A stretch of 64,000 nt of DNA, from the NCBI GenBank assembly GCA_021650895.1, contig CP091278.1, positions 1,641,659 through 1,705,658 of the forward strand. The letters are read 5' to 3'. Origin of the DNA: Candidatus Jettenia sp. (GTDB lineage: Bacteria; Planctomycetota; Brocadiia; Brocadiales; Brocadiaceae). How positions within the stretch are numbered: position 1 is the first letter of the stretch; each line of letters begins with the position of its first letter. The notes below the pieces were generated by a model, which was given only the letters and a program-made list of their open reading frames with translations, searched no databases and was not told where the DNA came from. Positions 1 to 9,880 of the stretch are shown one piece after another. Made by a program: the position numbers and the translations under genes.

Positions 1-4
1 CTGC

Positions 5-3000
5 CTTTCATTGAACCTATAAGGAATTGAAACCGAGGAACGGCATTAGAATATTAGCGCGGGGGCGAGCTTTCATTGAACCTATAAGGAATTGAAACGG
101 TAGATGCGAAAAGCTGCTGTTGGCCAAACAATACCTTTCATTGAACCTATAAGGAATTGAAACGAAATACAAACAATATAAAACCGTAAAAAGAATTTAT
201 CTTTCATTGAACCTATAAGGAATTGAAACGTTTGGCTTTCAGGGATACGTAATCAGCAATAAGGCTGCTTTCATTGAACCTATAAGGAATTGAAACAGCA
301 ATAACAGGATATATGCGGCTAAGGCGGCAAGCTTTCATTGAACCTATAAGGAATTGAAACCTGTTTGGGCGTTTTTTATTATAATAGGTAGGGGTTCTTT
401 CATTGAACCTATAAGGAATTGAAACTTTATCGACACAATTAACTCCAATTTCATAAACTTTCTTTCATTGAACCTATAAGGAATTGAAACACAATAAGAT
501 CATAGTTACCTAAGAAAACTAAAGAGCCTTTCATTGAACCTATAAGGAATTGAAACGAATATGTTGTACGTGCTCAGCGTCGTTCAATGCTTCTTTCATT
601 GAACCTATAAGGAATTGAAACAAGTGTATAAGCGTCTGAGTACGGATGCGAGGAAATCTTTCATTGAACCTATAAGGAATTGAAACACAACAACAGAAGA
701 TACAGAGCGAAAAGCATACCCTCTTTCATTGAACCTATAAGGAATTGAAACGAGCCTTGCCTGATCTTTGTCGATCAGCAAGTTCTCTTTCATTGAACCT
801 ATAAGGAATTGAAACATCTCACTTTCTTCATTATTTATCTCTCCTTTCTCGTCTTTCATTGAACCTATAAGGAATTGAAACGCAGGAACCGTATAGAATC
901 ATATGGATTGTTAGACTTTCATTGAACCTATAAGGAATTGAAACTTGTAGCCTTGTACAAGAAATATAAAAATAATCCCCTTTCATTGAACCTATAAGGA
1001 ATTGAAACGAGAGAATGAACATTGGTTTTTCGTCCAGATCGTCCTTTCATTGAACCTATAAGGAATTGAAACCGGTAAAACAAACTGCTTTCTTGCTTCT
1101 CAATCAACTTTCATTGAACCTATAAGGAATTGAAACGTTTAAGATTACAGCGCCAAAGGTGGTGTACCGGAACTTTCATTGAACCTATAAGGAATTGAAA
1201 CTCTTCATCATCGTATACTTTTCGATAAACGCCTTCACCTTTCATTGAACCTATAAGGAATTGAAACTAGCCCTTACACAGGAGCAGAAGGAAAGCAGGA
1301 TACTTTCATTGAACCTATAAGGAATTGAAACAGCTGTGGGAGCTACCGGTATGGCTGTGTTATCGTACTTTCATTGAACCTATAAGGAATTGAAACGCAG
1401 ATACACCTCTGTCTTATCCGCCAGGTAGTTCTTTCATTGAACCTATAAGGAATTGAAACAGAAAAGTTTTAAAATTATATCGGGGTATTTCTCAACTTTC
1501 ATTGAACCTATAAGGAATTGAAACGGGATGCGAAAAATGTGATAGGGGTGTGATTTCATCCTTTCATTGAACCTATAAGGAATTGAAACAGAAATCATTT
1601 GCATATGATTTCTTGCTATACGTGACTTTCATTGAACCTATAAGGAATTGAAACACCTTATAGGGGGTGGGGGTATGCGCAACTACACAACTTTCATTGA
1701 ACCTATAAGGAATTGAAACGCAAAATCAAGGCATACAAGGCTATTTTAAAATAATCTTTCATTGAACCTATAAGGAATTGAAACAGGATAACGTTGGTAT
1801 TCACCACACTAACCCCTCTGCTTTCATTGAACCTATAAGGAATTGAAACTCGTACCTGATTTTAAGGGCAAACCTATCGTACTCCTTTCATTGAACCTAT
1901 AAGGAATTGAAACATGGACTGGCAAACGGTATCTTCACGGTATCCACCCCTTTCATTGAACCTATAAGGAATTGAAACTGAACCCCGTTTGCAAACCGAA
2001 AAGCATCGCTTGTGCTTTCATTGAACCTATAAGGAATTGAAACATAAGTTCATGTTAATATCTTAGGTCTAGATTTTCTTTCATTGAACCTATAAGGAAT
2101 TGAAACATCTTCCCCATTTTCGTCGATTGGTATCGTCCTCATTCTTTCATTGAACCTATAAGGAATTGAAACCTCACAGTGCATGTGTGAGAGGAGCTTT
2201 GTCTTATTCTTTCATTGAACCTATAAGGAATTGAAACCCATACTGATCGATATAAAACCTTCGCCGCTCCTCCTTTCATTGAACCTATAAGGAATTGAAA
2301 CGAGCTTTTTATCTGAATCAGTAATGCCTGTTTGACTTTCATTGAACCTATAAGGAATTGAAACTGCTATTACTGATGCATTTTCCCTTGCTACTACTGC
2401 CTTTCATTGAACCTATAAGGAATTGAAACGGAGAAAGCGACATCTTCAAAGAACCGACATAAATCTTTCATTGAACCTATAAGGAATTGAAACGTTATTT
2501 TTTCTTATATCTTTATGAAGGCTTGTTCTCTTTCATTGAACCTATAAGGAATTGAAACTAATTATTGACAGGCTAATGACTTATACAAAAGCCACTTTCA
2601 TTGAACCTATAAGGAATTGAAACTCTGAATTTAATATTTGTAAGAGGCGTGTTAGTGATCTTTCATTGAACCTATAAGGAATTGAAACGGGATATTTTGC
2701 TTACCGCAAGAAAAGCTCTTCAGCTTTCATTGAACCTATAAGGAATTGAAACTGATTTTTCGATTGTTTCCTTGTCAGCATAGAGAATCTTTCATTGAAC
2801 CTATAAGGAATTGAAACAGCCGTCAAGCTTGATTACCTGTCCAAGAATCCTTGTCTTTCATTGAACCTATAAGGAATTGAAACCGGGACTGCCTCCATCA
2901 CCGGCTTTTAACGTAATTCTCTTTCATTGAACCTATAAGGAATTGAAACGAAGAAAGGTTTAGCCGGTCCACTTCCGGTTGATGTCTTTCATTGAATCTA

Positions 3001-4434
3001 TAAGGAATTGAAACTTTTTACTCCTTGTTATTCTGGCAGCGATAAAGTCTTTCATTGAACCTATAAGGAATTGAAACAGTTTTTGCATACCCATCAACGT
3101 CTGATAATATATCCTTTCATTGAACCTATAAGGAATTGAAACAAGCAAAATTAAGTGCAAGTTCGGTAACTTCTGCACTTTCATTGAACCTATAAGGAAT
3201 TGAAACGGAGCTATTGCAGGATACGCAACAAGTGGTGGCGTTCTTTCATTGAACCTATAAGGAATTGAAACGACTAAACAGGGCAACTGCTTATACGGTA
3301 GATGAGCCTTTCATTGAACCTATAAGGAATTGAAACGGATGAAATCACACCCCTATCACATTTTTCGCATCCTTTCATTGAACCTATAAGGAATTGAAAC
3401 ATGGGATGGGTATCCCATTCGGATGGGATGGTAATGGGCTTTCATTGAACCTATAAGGAATTGAAACCGGCAAATTGAATACCTGTTTGAAAGTGGCCGT
3501 CTGACTTTCATTGAACCTATAAGGAATTGAAACGGTGAGCAGAGGGGAATTTCGATCTTTCTACAATCTTTCATTGAACCTATAAGGAATTGAAACTCGG
3601 TACTGGTAACAATGTCCAGGGTTCCGCATCCCTTTCATTGAACCTATAAGGAATTGAAACATGGATCCGGTCGTTTCTTTTTGTTTTCGCTCATACTTTC
3701 ATTGAACCTATAAGGAATTGAAACAACGAAACGAGAGGTATTGTGCTTATTGGCAATCAACTTTCATTGAACCTATAAGGAATTGAAACATTTTTCTCCA
3801 ACAGTGATTTCTATACCCATATTTCTACTTTCATTGAACCTATAAGGAATTGAAACGGATTATTGATGTTCCTGGCGATGCAGGCACAATTACTTTCATT
3901 GAACCTATAAGGAATTGAAACGCGGGTACCTGGGTGCGGAAAACGGCGGGTATCAGCTTTCATTGAACCTATAAGGAATTGAAACTTTGTTGTATGTTAG
4001 TCTCTACAGAGGGGTTAAAACTTTCATTGAACCTATAAGGAATTGAAACTGGTAAGGAACATCATGCCAGGTGTTTCATTATTGTCTTTCATTGAACCTA
4101 TAAGGAATTGAAACTATGTTGTATGAGCAAAAAAGAAAGTATCAGCGTTCTTTCATTGAACCTATAAGGAATTGAAACTCGATGAAAAAAGGCGAGTCGT
4201 CAGACTACAAGGCACTTTCATTGAACCTATAAGGAATTGAAACGAAAAATAATTAAGTTTCCTACTATCGCAGAGCTTCTTTCATTGAACCTATAAGGAA
4301 TTGAAACCGGATTACCCCCATCACTGATTGCAACCGCAGCCCTTTCATTGAACCTATAAGGAATTGAAACGGGCAACATCGGGTCAACGCAGTATAACCG
4401 GTTTACTTTCATTGAACCTATAAGGAATTGAAAT
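5..4434 (+). CRISPR. CRISPR array, 69 repeats / 68 complete spacers visible, continuing past the left edge
   Basis: A 29-base direct repeat, beginning CTTTCATTGAACC and ending AAGGAATTGAAAC, recurs 69 times with unique spacers of about 34-38 bases. Positions 1-4 are the end of a further spacer, so the array continues left. The repeat ends in ATTGAAAC, the usual 8-base crRNA 5' tag of type I-A/I-B and type III systems, so transcription is inferred to run on the plus strand and the leader should lie left of the window. The last repeat (4406-4434) has its final C changed to T, as expected of the old trailer end. One internal repeat (2986-3014) carries a C-to-T change. No cas genes are in the window, so the subtype is undetermined. 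Short open frames across the array are only repeat translation. Confidence 0.99.
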
Positions 4435-4650
4435 AACTGGAGGTATCATTGGACGTAGAGATACTATAACCAACAATATTTATTTTTTGAAAATTTGTGA
4501 ATGAAAATTCTGTCTGAAAAGTTCAGAATTAAACTAAGGAAAAATTTCCTCTACTAAATTTGCTGAAGAATATCCTACAGGACACCTCATTAATATCTTC
4601 AGAAAAATAGTATAACAATTTCGAAAAAATATATTTTGTAAGAACCTTAT

Positions 4651-4711
4651 GTAGGGTGAACCTTTCGGTTTGCTTCTCTGTAATAGGTACAAGGCTAAAG
4701 CCTCACCATAC
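4651..4711 (+). repeat. Palindromic composite repeat, degenerate copy
   Basis: Outer arms GTAGGGTGA and TCACCATAC enclose two small hairpins, ACCTTTCGGT and AAGGCTAAAGCCT. The order and spacing match the reverse complement of the element at 49113-49187, so the two are copies of one dispersed family in opposite orientation. It lies in the AT-rich stretch between the CRISPR trailer and the nuclease gene; I see nothing else in 4435-4803. Confidence 0.6.
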
Positions 4712-4803
4712 ATTTTTCCTCCGATGTGAATACAAGAGATTAAAACCCTATGGATAAGGAATAAAGAGAAATCAAAAAGACCTGATATCGTTTCCGCAAG
4801 ACT

Positions 4804-5820
4804 TTAATTCATGGTATCGTATATTTCCGTTTTTCGGCTTGTATGAGTTTGATTTTCATGTAAATAACAGTACCCATCAGGATTCTTCGTCTTATTCTTA
4901 CATCTCTTACCAGACTTAGTTACGCTTTTGCATTGCATCACCGCCGTACTTGATTTCCCTACAATATCTGATTTATCGAATCTCCAATTCTTGAGATTTA
5001 ACGTTGATTCGATAAGCTCTTCCTGCTCATCAGGAAGAAGATGAAAAAAATCAATTCCTGTTAACTTTTCAATGTTATCAATCGTTAAAGCATATTTTTG
5101 TAATGATTCATTTGATCTCATATTCGGAATAACAAAACCAATACCCTTAATATCGGGCTCTCTATAATCTAAAATTATCTTATAAAAATATTTCGGTACG
5201 GAAACTTTATTTTTGCCAATGATAGGCAAACCTTTTTTCAAAACAGGACCAGTAACAATATATATTGACCGATTATCCCTTGCCCATTGCCTGACCAACT
5301 CTTCTAATTTTTTCCAAATTCCTCTGTTAAAACCAGGCTCTTGCGGACTAATATTACTATAGTAAAATGATTCCCGCATTGCTACTGACGACCATGCCAT
5401 ATCACCAGCGGGCGCTAAATGACCTTTATCATAACCAAGTCCCTTGTAATCCTTATCATCTGCCGTTTGCCTTTTAACCCTAAGATCAGGAATAAACTTA
5501 TCAGACCTCTCATACATGGCATAGGTCTCTTCTCTCGTTAATTCATAAGCAACCCAACTTGCTTGTTCATGCTCTTCGTTATAAGAAAGGATAAATGCTG
5601 AATAGGTAAGTATTTCATCATTTTGAGTGCATTTTGGAATTTCTAAATGTTGGATAATCCGTGGTTTTAGATTGCAAAGAGGCTCCTTTACCAAACAAGT
5701 GTGAGCTTTATTCCCGCGAGCAAGAGTTTCTTCTTGCACAGAAGGATTACTCATAATAAATAAAATCAAGATACATAAGAGGGTAATGGTTTTTATCGTT
5801 TTTGTTGAATAAGTTCTCAT
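4804..5820 (-). CDS. Secreted DNA/RNA non-specific endonuclease with C-terminal Cys/His motif
   Basis: Predicted extracytoplasmic sugar-non-specific nuclease of the NucA/EndoG beta-beta-alpha-metal family. The 338-residue product starts with a basic stretch and hydrophobic segment (about residues 8-24), a signal peptide or anchor. The catalytic block GYDKGHLAPAGDM (129-141) carries the general-base His134 in a DKGH variant of DRGH, and Asn165 in FNRGIW is the likely metal ligand. After the nuclease domain a short tail has Cys297, Cys307, Cys318 and His321, resembling the small DUF5763-type putative zinc motif. The ATG at 5820 is preferred because GGGAAG lies just upstream; a TTG four codons earlier is possible. 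It sits beside the CRISPR trailer, but nothing in the sequence shows a functional link. Family call firm; role (nutrient scavenging or defence) unknown. Confidence 0.9.
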   Translation of the reverse strand: MRTYSTKTIKTITLLCILILFIMSNPSVQEETLARGNKAHTCLVKEPLCNLKPRIIQHLEIPKCTQNDEILTYSAFILSYNEEHEQASWVAYELTREETYAMYERSDKFIPDLRVKRQTADDKDYKGLGYDKGHLAPAGDMAWSSVAMRESFYYSNISPQEPGFNRGIWKKLEELVRQWARDNRSIYIVTGPVLKKGLPIIGKNKVSVPKYFYKIILDYREPDIKGIGFVIPNMRSNESLQKYALTIDNIEKLTGIDFFHLLPDEQEELIESTLNLKNWRFDKSDIVGKSSTAVMQCKSVTKSGKRCKNKTKNPDGYCYLHENQTHTSRKTEIYDTMN

Positions 5821-6450
5821 AGTTCTTCCCAAATAAAGTTAGTGTTCTAAGTTTTTAATATTCCTGGTACCCACAGTAATATATGAATAATCCAAAGGAG
5901 TTGATTACTTCGGGATTACCCTATTATTAAGAAACTGTCTTTTACCTTTTGACTGATTATGGTCCTCTTAATTTTCCCTTATCAGCAGTAGGCAGAATTT
6001 TTTAGAAAATCAGAGGAGAAGAGGAGGATATCCACCCTGTAAGATAGAAAGCTTATCGGGTAGCAATTTTCTAGTAGGGTAAAGGGAATATCTTCTACCG
6101 ATTTTGGATAATTACGGAATAACTACCTTTTATAGAAAAGTTGGCTCGCAAAGGAGTATCGAAAAATATGTGAGATGGTTGAAACACTGAACTGTGATAG
6201 GATGAGGGTTTGAACTGGCAGATATTGATTGTTGCACAACGAAAAATACTGGGATGCAAGCACACACATGGTGAGAAACAAAAAAAACAAGACTGCCTGT
6301 ATCCTGGATTCGATGAGATGATGAGGATGAGATTCGGATTGATTATAAATATTGATAATCAAAACAGGCCTGTGCTGAGTAGGATATGCTTTAATAAAAT
6401 AATTCTTTATACTATAACACAGAGCTGCCGTTATCAAATGTTTACGTCTC
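5821..6450. other. Intergenic region without a recognised gene
   Basis: About 630 bases between the divergently read upstream side of the nuclease gene and the end of the thioesterase gene. Open frames exist on both strands near 6120-6490 but they overlap each other, have no family features and no convincing ribosome binding site. I see no tRNA or strong repeat here. Confidence 0.5.
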
Positions 6451-6846
6451 TCATTGCAAGAGTTTCTTTAGCTTTTCAGGCATGGCGGTAGGTTTGCGGC
6501 TGGCATTGAGGCAGGCTAGTTTTGTAAAACCTTCGGCGATAAGTTTATTATCGCCTTCGCGGATAATTTTATGTTTAAATTCTACGGTGGCATGTTTTAG
6601 TTCTGAAATGAAGGTCTGAATGATCAGGATATCATCGTAATGGGCAGGCACTCGAAATCGGCAATGAGCCTCAGTAACGGGAAAGTAGATATGCTCCCGC
6701 TCCAATTCGGAATATGGCAATCCAAGATTTCTCAAAAATTCTGTTCTTCCCATTTCAAAATAAACAAGAAAATTGGCATAATAGACAATACCCATCTGGT
6801 CAGTTTCCTGATAACGAACGCGTGTTTTGATTTCGTGAATTTTCAT
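6451..6846 (-). CDS. Acyl-CoA thioesterase, YbgC/4-hydroxybenzoyl-CoA thioesterase family
   Basis: Hot-dog-fold thioesterase of about 131 residues, which hydrolyses acyl-CoA esters in the cytoplasm. The N-terminal signature RYQETDQMGIVYYANFL contains the family's catalytic Asp followed by the conserved MGIVYYANY-like helix; GRTEFLR is also typical. Length fits YbgC proteins. The ATG at 6846 begins MKIHEIKTRVRY, the usual family start; an in-frame GTG four codons earlier lies inside a terminator-like hairpin and is unlikely. No Shine-Dalgarno sequence precedes the ATG, because the hairpin's T-run abuts it. It follows acsE on the same strand, but the terminator separates them. The substrate cannot be read from sequence. 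Confidence 0.9.
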   Translation of the reverse strand: MKIHEIKTRVRYQETDQMGIVYYANFLVYFEMGRTEFLRNLGLPYSELEREHIYFPVTEAHCRFRVPAHYDDILIIQTFISELKHATVEFKHKIIREGDNKLIAEGFTKLACLNASRKPTAMPEKLKKLLQ

Positions 6847-6874
6847 AAAAAAAGGCACGGTTTTAACGTGCCTT
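6847..6874 (-). terminator. Rho-independent terminator-like hairpin abutting the thioesterase start
   Basis: On the minus strand, AAGGCACG pairs perfectly with CGTGCCTT across a seven-base loop and is followed by seven T, after which the ATG of the thioesterase begins at once. It would end transcripts of the acs genes about 90 bases after the acsE stop. The abutting start codon leaves no room for a leader after the terminator. Confidence 0.75.
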
Positions 6875-6967
6875 ATATAAATAGCCGAAATAGTAAACTA
6901 CAGAAGAAAGATAATTGCAGAAAAAAATGTGCCGTGTAAGCCTGAATTCTCTCAATGTTAATCCAAT

Positions 6968-7753
6968 TTACTTTCTACATGCCGTAAGATAGGAATCACT
7001 ATAAACGTGTTGATTCATAATAATCTCTGCTGTTATTGCAGCATCCATTAAATCCTTATCAAGTACATCCATGACAGCAGCGTCCAGTCCGTATGAGATT
7101 CCCATGGTTAAAAATATACGGGCTAAAAGCCTTTTTTCCTTTGTTCCCTGAGAGAAGTTACTGAGCCCTACATTTCGGTGTGGCGGCGGATCAGAGATCA
7201 TTTTGATCTGGTTGAAGATGTCAAACATGAGTGCAGGCTGTTTCTGATCGACATTAATAGGGAAAAGTACGGGGTCTATGTATACCTTTGATAGTTCATA
7301 CTCATGCTCTACCGCCTTTTCCACAATCTTCATAGCAATCTCCATACGCCGTTCAACATCCTGGGGAATACCACATTTATCCATCGTAAGACATATCAGC
7401 GATGCATTGTATTCCTTAGCCAAAGGCATGTATTTATCTAATTCTTCAGGATCACCCTTTGAGGAATTGATTAAGACCTCATTTTTAATCACCGATAAAC
7501 CGGCCTTTACGATATCGAATTTTTGACTGTCGATCGCAATGGGTGTCTTTACTGTATCCTGAATAACCTCAATTAACCATTTCATCGCTCCAGCCGGATC
7601 TGCCGTAGCAGTACCCACATTCACGTCCAGAAAACTAGCCCCGGCCTCTGTCTGCTTTATCGCAAGTTCTTGCACAGCCTTTGGGTCCTTATTTTTTATA
7701 GCTTCACGTACATCTTTAAACATACCGTTGATACGTTCCCCTATAGAAATCAT
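6968..7753 (-). CDS. acsE: Methyltetrahydrofolate:corrinoid/iron-sulfur protein methyltransferase (AcsE)
   Basis: Transfers the methyl group of methyl-tetrahydrofolate to the cobalt of the corrinoid iron-sulfur protein, linking the methyl and carbonyl branches of the Wood-Ljungdahl pathway. The 261-residue TIM-barrel protein matches AcsE length and shows the pterin-binding landmarks IGERING (4-10), DVNVGTA near residue 44, INSSKGD, and GLSNFSQG near the C-terminus. AAAGGG stands about ten bases before the ATG. It is the last gene of the acs run, followed by a terminator-like hairpin. Confidence 0.95.
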   Translation of the reverse strand: MISIGERINGMFKDVREAIKNKDPKAVQELAIKQTEAGASFLDVNVGTATADPAGAMKWLIEVIQDTVKTPIAIDSQKFDIVKAGLSVIKNEVLINSSKGDPEELDKYMPLAKEYNASLICLTMDKCGIPQDVERRMEIAMKIVEKAVEHEYELSKVYIDPVLFPINVDQKQPALMFDIFNQIKMISDPPPHRNVGLSNFSQGTKEKRLLARIFLTMGISYGLDAAVMDVLDKDLMDAAITAEIIMNQHVYSDSYLTACRK

Positions 7754-7830
7754 CGTATGTTTACCCTTTCTCTTTCATAAATTGTCACACCTTAACTTCA
7801 CCGCAAAGTCTTCTATTACGAGAATCTCAT

Positions 7831-7872
7831 GTTTCGTGTTTCTTATTTCCCGTTACACGAGAAATACGAAAC
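7831..7872. repeat. Inverted repeat between acsD and acsE
   Basis: GTTTCGTGTTTCT and AGAAATACGAAAC form a near-perfect 13-base inverted repeat with a 16-base loop. It lies in the 150-base gap between acsD and acsE. No T-run follows, so it looks more like a small dispersed palindrome than a terminator; an effect on acsE expression is possible but not shown. Confidence 0.5.
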
Positions 7873-7907
7873 TCAAAACATCTTTGCGCTGAACTATTAC
7901 GCTTTTT

Positions 7908-8867
7908 TTAGTATAAACGATCAATACATTTTTTTACTGCTGCAACAGCTCTGGGATGATTCATACGAATGATATCAACACCAGATTGCAAAAGGCTGGT
8001 GGCAGTAATGGTTTCCCACATCGGACCTCTTTCTTCCCGCGGTCCCCACTGGGGAACATCGTTATCGTTAGATTTAGCCTCTTTTGATCGCCATGCCTCA
8101 TGACCAACATCGCAGATTACCGGCATAGACATCATTTTATCGCCCGTAAGAGCAGCCAATCGCTCACGTTCCTGAATAGAATAGGTATACTCCAAACCGT
8201 AGCCTAGAGCGCCAGTTGATTGGAACATTACTATTCGGTTGAGTGGAAAATCCATCTCAGACACGAGAATATTAATCTGTTTTCCAATGTTAATATCCAC
8301 AGGCGCCATGGTAATAATACTGTGTCCATCTGCCAGGCATGTAGCTGTAAGTGTCTTATAGTTATCCTGTGATACAATGCCTAATAGACAGTTTTCTCCC
8401 CTGGCAGCCTGGCTCACTTTAGGCATTACCTCGTTATCTTTCTCATCATGCTCACACCCCCAAATAATGAGAGGAACACCTACTGCAGCAAGGATCGATT
8501 TTACCGTTTTTACCGCATCTTCTGCACTTTTATCACCTTTGTCAGGATGGACTCCATCAAGCTTAAGACAGATCAGATCAGCCCCATATTGCTCTACACA
8601 TTTTTTTGCCCATTGTGCCGGATCGTTGATGACATCGGCAAAAGGCTTGGTTAAGGTCTCAGCCCAGTCATCAGGCGGTGTATCATACACATCCATAGCA
8701 ATTACCGGCTTATGGCCAGGATTCCCCTCAAAATCCATAAAAGGAATACATTTTGAGCCACCAACGGTGATCGTCTTTTGTCGGCTACCTCCTTTATCCT
8801 TTGTAGCACCAATAGTAATCTCATTGACACCACTTGTCCACTTGTCCGCTACATTTGGTATTTCCAT
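7908..8867 (-). CDS. acsD: Corrinoid iron-sulfur protein small subunit (CODH/ACS delta, AcsD)
   Basis: Small subunit of the corrinoid iron-sulfur protein; with AcsC it carries the methyl group from AcsE to acetyl-CoA synthase. The 319-residue TIM-barrel product begins with the family pattern of a repeated TIG/TVGG-like segment and PFMDFEGNPGHKPVIAM, and contains DLICLKLDGVHPD, IIWGCEHDEKD and SQDNYKTL, all typical of CdhD/AcsD. The second ATG is chosen because AGGAG lies seven bases upstream; the first ATG is one codon earlier. It lies between the cooC and acsE genes in the acs order. Confidence 0.95.
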   Translation of the reverse strand: MEIPNVADKWTSGVNEITIGATKDKGGSRQKTITVGGSKCIPFMDFEGNPGHKPVIAMDVYDTPPDDWAETLTKPFADVINDPAQWAKKCVEQYGADLICLKLDGVHPDKGDKSAEDAVKTVKSILAAVGVPLIIWGCEHDEKDNEVMPKVSQAARGENCLLGIVSQDNYKTLTATCLADGHSIITMAPVDINIGKQINILVSEMDFPLNRIVMFQSTGALGYGLEYTYSIQERERLAALTGDKMMSMPVICDVGHEAWRSKEAKSNDNDVPQWGPREERGPMWETITATSLLQSGVDIIRMNHPRAVAAVKKCIDRLY

Positions 8868-8993
8868 CATTTATCTCCTACTATCTATCAAAAACGTAAC
8901 TACAGAGTACACAGAGGAAAAACTTTAATAACCTTTGAAACCCAATCCTCAGTAAAATTTTGAAATTTAAGCATGGAACAATATTAAACAATA

Positions 8994-9785
8994 TTATATG
9001 AGATCAGACACCGTCTTCTGAAGCATACTCGCCGGCAGGTGTTTTTGTAAAAACTCACCCAGTTTTCGGTATAATTCATTTTCACGGGAAATCTCAAATA
9101 TGGGTGCCCCACACGCTGCAGTATCATACACCTCCTGATCGAACGGGAATATCGCAGATATCTCAATCCCCAAACTATCTAACTTCTGCTGAAGATTCTC
9201 ATGAATGCCATTTTTCGGTACCCGGTTCAATACACAGAACTTTTGTCTAATCGTAATTGGAAGCGAATCGGCTAATTTAAGGATCCGCTGCATGGTCAAT
9301 GCACCAACAATCGTTGGCTCACTTACAATCATCAGGAAATCTACATTATTCGTAGTCCTGCGGGAGAGATGCTCCATACCAGCTTCATTATCTGTCACAA
9401 TAAAAGGATAGGTTGTTCCTACTTTATCAAGATATTTCCGCAAAAGATTGTTCACATAACAATAACACTTCGGACCTTCGGGCCTACCCATGGTCAAGAG
9501 ATCGAATTTGTCCTTTTCAACAATAGATTCCTCAATAGCATACTCAATGTATCTATCCTTGGACATTCCCGAAAAATCAACCTTCTTTTCTACAATATCC
9601 TCACGGAGATCAGCAACGGTACTCTGTACATGCAATCCGAGCAACGAACCTAGTGAGGCGTTAGGATCAGCATCGACAGCAGATACAGGCTTACCAATCT
9701 CCTCAGTAATATATCGAATAATAAGAGCAGAAAGGGTTGATTTTCCCGTTCCGCCTTTCCCAGCGACTGCAATATTAAACGCCAT
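8994..9785 (-). CDS. cooC: CooC-type nickel-insertion ATPase
   Basis: MinD/NifH-like P-loop ATPase that helps load nickel into CO dehydrogenase or acetyl-CoA synthase. Residues 8-17 form the deviant Walker A AGKGGTGKST, DADPN follows, and the CYC pair in PKCYCYVNN is the metal-binding CXC of CooC proteins that sits at the dimer interface. MIVSEPT is the usual Walker-B-side motif. The ATG at 9785 has GAGG seven bases upstream; an upstream TTG would add two residues only. Two cooC genes flank this cluster, so one may serve CODH and the other ACS, as proposed for CooC/AcsF. That division is an inference. Confidence 0.93.
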   Translation of the reverse strand: MAFNIAVAGKGGTGKSTLSALIIRYITEEIGKPVSAVDADPNASLGSLLGLHVQSTVADLREDIVEKKVDFSGMSKDRYIEYAIEESIVEKDKFDLLTMGRPEGPKCYCYVNNLLRKYLDKVGTTYPFIVTDNEAGMEHLSRRTTNNVDFLMIVSEPTIVGALTMQRILKLADSLPITIRQKFCVLNRVPKNGIHENLQQKLDSLGIEISAIFPFDQEVYDTAACGAPIFEISRENELYRKLGEFLQKHLPASMLQKTVSDLI

Positions 9786-9880
9786 ACACAAACCTCATAA
9801 GCATTATCTAAAATCTATTTATCAAGTTTTTCACTTTCACCCAACTCCACGTTCTCTACAACTTCTGCGGTGAATACTTG

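Noticed and set aside
1820-4020. Shared CAGAGGGGTTA between spacers near 1801-1820 and 3986-4020
   Set aside because: Only 11 bases match; expected by chance among 68 spacers.
605-4412. Several short open frames across the array with repeated FQFLIGSMK and VSIPYRFNE peptides
   Set aside because: They are translations of the CRISPR repeat in two phases, not genes.
6123-6491. Overlapping open frames on both strands between nuclease and thioesterase genes
   Set aside because: No family features, no ribosome binding site, and they overlap each other antisense.
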